Positions 4,918 through 8,443 of a stretch of 8,443 nucleotides of DNA are shown here, in pieces. Both the position numbers and the translations under genes were made by a program. How positions within the stretch are numbered: the first letter of the stretch is position 1; every line of letters starts with the position of its first letter. Source of the DNA: JBDTLH01 sp039934875 (lineage in GTDB: Bacteria; Acidobacteriota; Terriglobia; Terriglobales; Acidobacteriaceae). The notes under the pieces are model-generated. The model was given only the letters and a program-made list of their open reading frames with translations, ran no database searches and had not been told where the DNA came from. The stretch covers positions 1 through 8,443 of the forward strand of contig JBDTLH010000385.1 in NCBI GenBank assembly GCA_039934875.1. The letters are read 5' to 3'.

Positions 4918-7900
4918 TTGAACCCCACATCACGCACCCTCGCCATTTTGTTAATTGCATCCTGCTCTGCCGCGGTCGCACAGAAGCGGCAGCCCAATCA
5001 GCCCTCCGAGCCCAGCATCAAGCCGACTCCCACCGGCGAACGGGCGCTCGAAGAGCAGTTTCCCGCCAATCAAGGCGTGGTGCCGCCGGCCAAGCCGGAG
5101 CAGCCCAAGTCGGTCTTCGCGGGCATGAAATACCGCCTGGTCGGACCCTTCCGCGGCGGTCGCGTGCTCGCCGTCGCCGGCGTTCCCGGCCAGGACAATA
5201 CCTATTACTTCGGAGCCGTGGCGGGCGGCATGTGGAAGACCATGGACGGCGGCCTCAACTGGAAGCCGCTCTGGGACAAGTATCCCGAGGCGTCGCCCTC
5301 GATCGGCTCCATCGCGGTTGCGCCCTCTGATCCCAATACGCTTTATGTCGGGACCGGCGAGGCCTGCATCCGCGGCAACATCGTGATGGGCAATGGGGTG
5401 TATAAATCCGTCGATGCGGGCAAGTCGTGGAAGTTCATCGGCCTGCGCGACACCAAATCCATCGGGCGCGTGATCGTAAATCCCAAGGACGCCAATACGG
5501 TATTCGTGGCGGCGCTGGGGCATCCCTTCGGAGCCAATACCGAGCGCGGCATCTTCCGCACCAAAGACGGCGGCAAGAGCTGGCAACGCGTGCTTTATGT
5601 GGACGACAATACCGGCGGCATCGACGTGCAGATGGACCCCTCCAACCCCAACATTCTCTGGGCAGGCATGTGGCAGGCGAGGCGCCAGCCCTGGGACTTC
5701 GAGAGTGGCGGTCCGGGCAGCGGCCTCTATCACTCGACCGATGGCGGCGACAGCTGGCAGAAGGTCAGCGGACACGGCTTGCCGGAAGCCGTGATGGGCC
5801 GCATCGGTGTCGCTCCATCGCCCAATCCCAACCGGGTGTGGGCGCTGATTGAGGCGGCGAACGGTGAGGGCGGCCTCTACCGCTCCGACGACGGGGGAGA
5901 GAACTGGGCGCTCATGAATGGCGACAATCGCTTCAAGCAGCGCGCCTGGTACTACACCCACGTCTTCGCCGATCCCAAGGACCCGAATGTGGTGTACATC
6001 CTGAACACCGGCAGCTATCGTTCGATCGATGGCGGCAAGACCTTCGCCACCCTGCGCACGCCGCATGGCGACAATCACGGATTCTGGATCGATCCCACCA
6101 ACACCAATCGCATGATGAATGGCAACGACGGCGGGGCCACCATCTCGACCGACGGGGGACTGACCTGGTCGGGCGAGATGAACCAGCCCACCGCGCAGTT
6201 CTACCATGTAGCGGCGGATAACCGCTTCCCCTACTGGCTCTATGGCGCGCAGCAGGACAATTCAACCGTTGCCATCGCCGACGCGGACGCCAACGGCGGC
6301 ATCGGGCAGAGCGACTTCTATGCGGTGGGGGGCGGCGAGAGTGGATACATCGCGCCTGACCCGCGCAATGCCAATATCGTCTATGCGGGATCATACGGTG
6401 GCGACATTACTCGCTACGACCACAGTACCGAGCAGACGCAGGCCGTCAATCCATGGCCGCGCAACGTAATCGGATGGCCCGCGGCGCCTTTGAAATACCG
6501 CTTCCAGTGGACCGAGCCGATCGTATTTTCGCCGCACGATCCCAATACCCTCTACTTCGCCGGTAACGTGCTCTTCAAGACCACCGACGAGGGCAAGAGC
6601 TGGACCGTGATCTCCCCTGACCTGACGAAGAATGACAAGTCGAAGCAGGCGGCGGCGGGCGGGCCTATTACCAAGGACAACACTGGCATCGAGGTCTATG
6701 ACACTATCTTTTCCGTGGTCGAGTCTCCGGTGCGGAAAGATTTGATTTGGGCTGGCAGCGACGATGGCCTGGTCCATCTGACGCGCGACGGCGGAGGCCA
6801 CTGGGAGAACATCACTCCCAAAGCAATGCCGGAGTGGGGCACGGTCAGCATGATTGAGGCCGATCCGCACGACGCCGGCACCGCCTACATGGCGGTCGAG
6901 CGCCACAAGATGGACGACTTCACCCCTTACGCCTTCAAGACCAGCGACTTCGGCAAGAGCTGGACGGCGATCACCAACGGCATTCCGCACGACGTTTACG
7001 TTCATGCGGTGCGTGTCGATCCCAAGCGCAAGGGCCTGCTGTATGCGGGCACCGAGCGCGGCGTCTATGTCTCCTTCGATGATGGAGGCGCATGGCAGCC
7101 CTTGCAGTTGAACCTGCCCATCTCTCCGGTCAACGATCTAATTGTGAAGGACAACGATCTGGCGGTGGCGACCCACGGGCGCGCCTTCTGGGTGCTCGAC
7201 GATCTCTCTCCGCTGCAGCAATGGCAGGACAATATCAAAACCGCCAACGTGCACCTGTTCGCGCCCGGGCAGTCGAACCACACCATCTTCCCCGGATCGT
7301 TCTTCGGCGGGGCAGGGGAATCAGCCGGACAGAATCCACCCGCTGGCGCGGTGATCTACTACTACCTGAAAAACGAAATCAAAAAGCCCGCCAAGAAATC
7401 CGATCAAGCGGAATCAGGCGCAACCGCCTCCGCGGAATCCAAGCCCGCGCCCAACGCAGATCGCGTCAAGCTGGAGGTTCTGGACGCATCCGGCAAGGTG
7501 GTCCGCACCTATCCGCCCAAACATGTGGCGGCGGAGGGCGGCGAAGAGGGCTTCAGGCGGGGAGGCGGCGGCGCAGCTTTGCCCACCGAGGCGGGCATAA
7601 ACCGCTTCGAGTGGGACCAGCGTTACGAAGGCGCGACCCGGATCCCGAATTCTCCCCTGTGGGGCGGCGGCACCGAGGGCCCCGAAGCGGTCCCCGGAAA
7701 ATATCAGGTGCGCCTGACCGTGGATGGCCAATCGCAGACCCAGCCGCTGGAAATCGTCACCGACCCCCGCCTCAAGCTGACGCCTCAGGATTATCAGGCG
7801 CAGTTTGACCTGCTGCAGAAGATCAACGGCAAAGTCACCGAGGTGGATGATTCGATCCAGCAGATGCGCGACCTGCGCAGCCAATTCGCCGCCATCAACA

Positions 7901-8265
7901 AGCGCCTGTCGCTCGAAAAGAGCCCCAGCGCGAAGCCACTGGCGGACGCGGCCGCCGCGCTCGACAAAAAGATGACTCCCATCGAAGAGGAGCTGATCGC
8001 CACCAAGGCCAAAAGCGGGCAGGATGTACTGAACTATCCCATCAAGCTCAACAACCTGCTGGTGGCATTGGGCGGAACGGTCTCCAGCGCCGACGCCCCG
8101 CCCACTAAACAGGACGAGGAGATGTACGACGATCTATCCCGGCAAGCCGATGAACAGCTTGCCAAATGGCGTGAGATCGTAAAAACCGATCTGGCCAACT
8201 ACAACAACCTGGCCAAGCAGGACAACGTCTCTGCCGTCTCGTTGCTGCCGCCAACGGGCCGCTAA
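4918..8265 (+). CDS. Secreted Asp-box (BNR/VPS10-sortilin-like) beta-propeller protein, 1115 aa
   Basis: A large exported protein often annotated as 'glycosyl hydrolase, BNR repeat'. A signal peptide, (M)NPTSRTLAILLIASCSAAVA, ends before QKRQ. A Pro-rich linker runs to about residue 68. A long propeller region (about 70-765) carries eleven Asp-box motifs (S/T-x-D-x-G-x-x-W/F) beginning at residues 108, 164, 215, 273, 323, 369, 410, 555, 622, 675 and 719. The family-typical block PHGDNHGFWIDP to MMNGNDGGATIS (about 382-410) is present. A charged Ala/Lys linker follows (about 820-846), then a beta-sandwich-like domain (about 848-950), and a helical, partly coiled-coil tail (about 954-1100). I see no sialidase RIP/FRIP motif, so catalysis is not supported and a binding role is as likely. 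The TTG at 4918 is preferred over the ATG at 4876 because AAGGAG lies 8 bases before it and the signal peptide starts there. The gene is intact. The fold is confident; the function is not known. Confidence 0.88.
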   Translation: MNPTSRTLAILLIASCSAAVAQKRQPNQPSEPSIKPTPTGERALEEQFPANQGVVPPAKPEQPKSVFAGMKYRLVGPFRGGRVLAVAGVPGQDNTYYFGAVAGGMWKTMDGGLNWKPLWDKYPEASPSIGSIAVAPSDPNTLYVGTGEACIRGNIVMGNGVYKSVDAGKSWKFIGLRDTKSIGRVIVNPKDANTVFVAALGHPFGANTERGIFRTKDGGKSWQRVLYVDDNTGGIDVQMDPSNPNILWAGMWQARRQPWDFESGGPGSGLYHSTDGGDSWQKVSGHGLPEAVMGRIGVAPSPNPNRVWALIEAANGEGGLYRSDDGGENWALMNGDNRFKQRAWYYTHVFADPKDPNVVYILNTGSYRSIDGGKTFATLRTPHGDNHGFWIDPTNTNRMMNGNDGGATISTDGGLTWSGEMNQPTAQFYHVAADNRFPYWLYGAQQDNSTVAIADADANGGIGQSDFYAVGGGESGYIAPDPRNANIVYAGSYGGDITRYDHSTEQTQAVNPWPRNVIGWPAAPLKYRFQWTEPIVFSPHDPNTLYFAGNVLFKTTDEGKSWTVISPDLTKNDKSKQAAAGGPITKDNTGIEVYDTIFSVVESPVRKDLIWAGSDDGLVHLTRDGGGHWENITPKAMPEWGTVSMIEADPHDAGTAYMAVERHKMDDFTPYAFKTSDFGKSWTAITNGIPHDVYVHAVRVDPKRKGLLYAGTERGVYVSFDDGGAWQPLQLNLPISPVNDLIVKDNDLAVATHGRAFWVLDDLSPLQQWQDNIKTANVHLFAPGQSNHTIFPGSFFGGAGESAGQNPPAGAVIYYYLKNEIKKPAKKSDQAESGATASAESKPAPNADRVKLEVLDASGKVVRTYPPKHVAAEGGEEGFRRGGGGAALPTEAGINRFEWDQRYEGATRIPNSPLWGGGTEGPEAVPGKYQVRLTVDGQSQTQPLEIVTDPRLKLTPQDYQAQFDLLQKINGKVTEVDDSIQQMRDLRSQFAAINKRLSLEKSPSAKPLADAAAALDKKMTPIEEELIATKAKSGQDVLNYPIKLNNLLVALGGTVSSADAPPTKQDEEMYDDLSRQADEQLAKWREIVKTDLANYNNLAKQDNVSAVSLLPPTGR

Positions 8266-8272
8266 ACGCAGG

Positions 8273-8398
8273 CTAGAGAAGCCACTTAACAGGGAAAAGG
8301 CGGGGCTGCGGCTCCGCCGTCTCCCGTTTTGCCGGCAGGTATTCCCCCCATTTGAAATTCGGCTTCAGCAAGTCGGGACCGAGAGGAACTGCACGCAT
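8273..8398 (-). CDS. Possible small ORF (41 aa) or piece of a dispersed element
   Basis: On the minus strand an ATG at 8398 opens 41 codons ending in TAG at 8273-8275. The product begins MRAVPLGPDLLKPNFKWGEY and continues Pro- and Arg-rich to PRLFPVKWLL. The N-terminal half is a plausible peptide. The C-terminal half, however, is encoded by the hairpin that serves as a terminator candidate, there is no Shine-Dalgarno upstream, and a TAA lies just 15 bases before the ATG in the same frame. It has no signal peptide or recognised domain. It may be chance, or part of a repeated intergenic element. Function unknown. Confidence 0.2.
   Translation of the reverse strand: MRAVPLGPDLLKPNFKWGEYLPAKRETAEPQPRLFPVKWLL
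8292..8330. terminator. Hairpin terminator candidate, probably usable from both strands
   Basis: An 8-bp stem, GGCGGGGC (8299-8306) with GCTCCGCC (8311-8318), one G-U pair and a TGCG loop, is extended by GGGA (8292-8295) with TCCC (8322-8325) across an AAA/GTC internal loop. TTTT follows at 8327-8330. It begins 26 bases after the stop of the Asp-box gene. Read on the minus strand the inner stem is directly followed by TTTT, so it could also stop transcription from the right. The T-tracts are short, so strength is uncertain. Confidence 0.55.
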
Positions 8399-8443
8399 GG
8401 AGCGCCGTAGGCTTTAACTTCGGACCAGAAAGGCGAATACAAT

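Noticed and set aside
5146..5163. FRGGR as a sialidase FRIP-like catalytic motif
   Set aside because: It lacks the R-I/L-P pattern and is part of the conserved 'GPFRGGR' opening of this propeller family.
4951..6207. Minus-strand open frame of 418 codons antisense to the Asp-box gene
   Set aside because: It lies wholly inside a strongly supported gene in a GC-rich sequence; its product has no recognisable family and is rich in Gly, Ala, Arg and His as expected of a shadow frame.

Overview
This window reads as ordinary chromosomal DNA from a GC-rich (roughly 60%, by eye) Gram-negative soil or environmental bacterium. Acidobacteriota is the best guess. The guess rests on the long secreted Asp-box (BNR/VPS10-like) protein, the exported prolidase-like amidohydrolase, and the intergenic repeats of the 'CACAGAGG' type; it is an inference, not a taxonomic proof. 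No RNA gene, transposase, phage gene or CRISPR array was found.

Layout from left to right. Bases 2-580 (+) hold the last 192 codons of an HD-domain dGTPase-like nucleotide triphosphohydrolase, cut by the window edge inside its HD motif. Bases 581-642 are a short convergent gap with no convincing terminator. Bases 643-2088 (-) encode a four-helix membrane protein of the DUF2254 family. Bases 2131-2251 are a large imperfect palindrome with an 11-nt internal period. Bases 2256-3317 (-) encode a CaCA-type (ChaA/CAX) Ca2+/H+ antiporter with altered ion-site residues. Bases 3318-3529 are a divergent promoter region with two pairs of short direct repeats. Bases 3530-4726 (+) encode an exported metal-dependent amidohydrolase. 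Bases 4727-4917 are a spacer with about 8.4 copies of a degenerate heptamer, then a promoter candidate and a strong Shine-Dalgarno. Bases 4918-8265 (+) encode a secreted 1115-residue protein with eleven Asp-box motifs. Bases 8266-8443 hold a hairpin terminator and, on the minus strand, a possible 41-codon ORF or dispersed element.

How the genes relate. The antiporter and the DUF2254 protein run in the same direction and could be co-transcribed, but the palindrome between them may limit read-through. The amidohydrolase and the Asp-box protein both carry signal peptides and run in the same direction, 191 bp apart. They may both act outside the cytoplasm, but the long spacer and a separate promoter candidate argue for independent expression. 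Both appear to start with TTG.

I do not see a new multi-gene system here. The points most worth checking are the palindromic repeat, the heptamer array, the small 3' ORF or element, the direct repeats at the amidohydrolase start, and the Asp substitution in the antiporter's second alpha-repeat.
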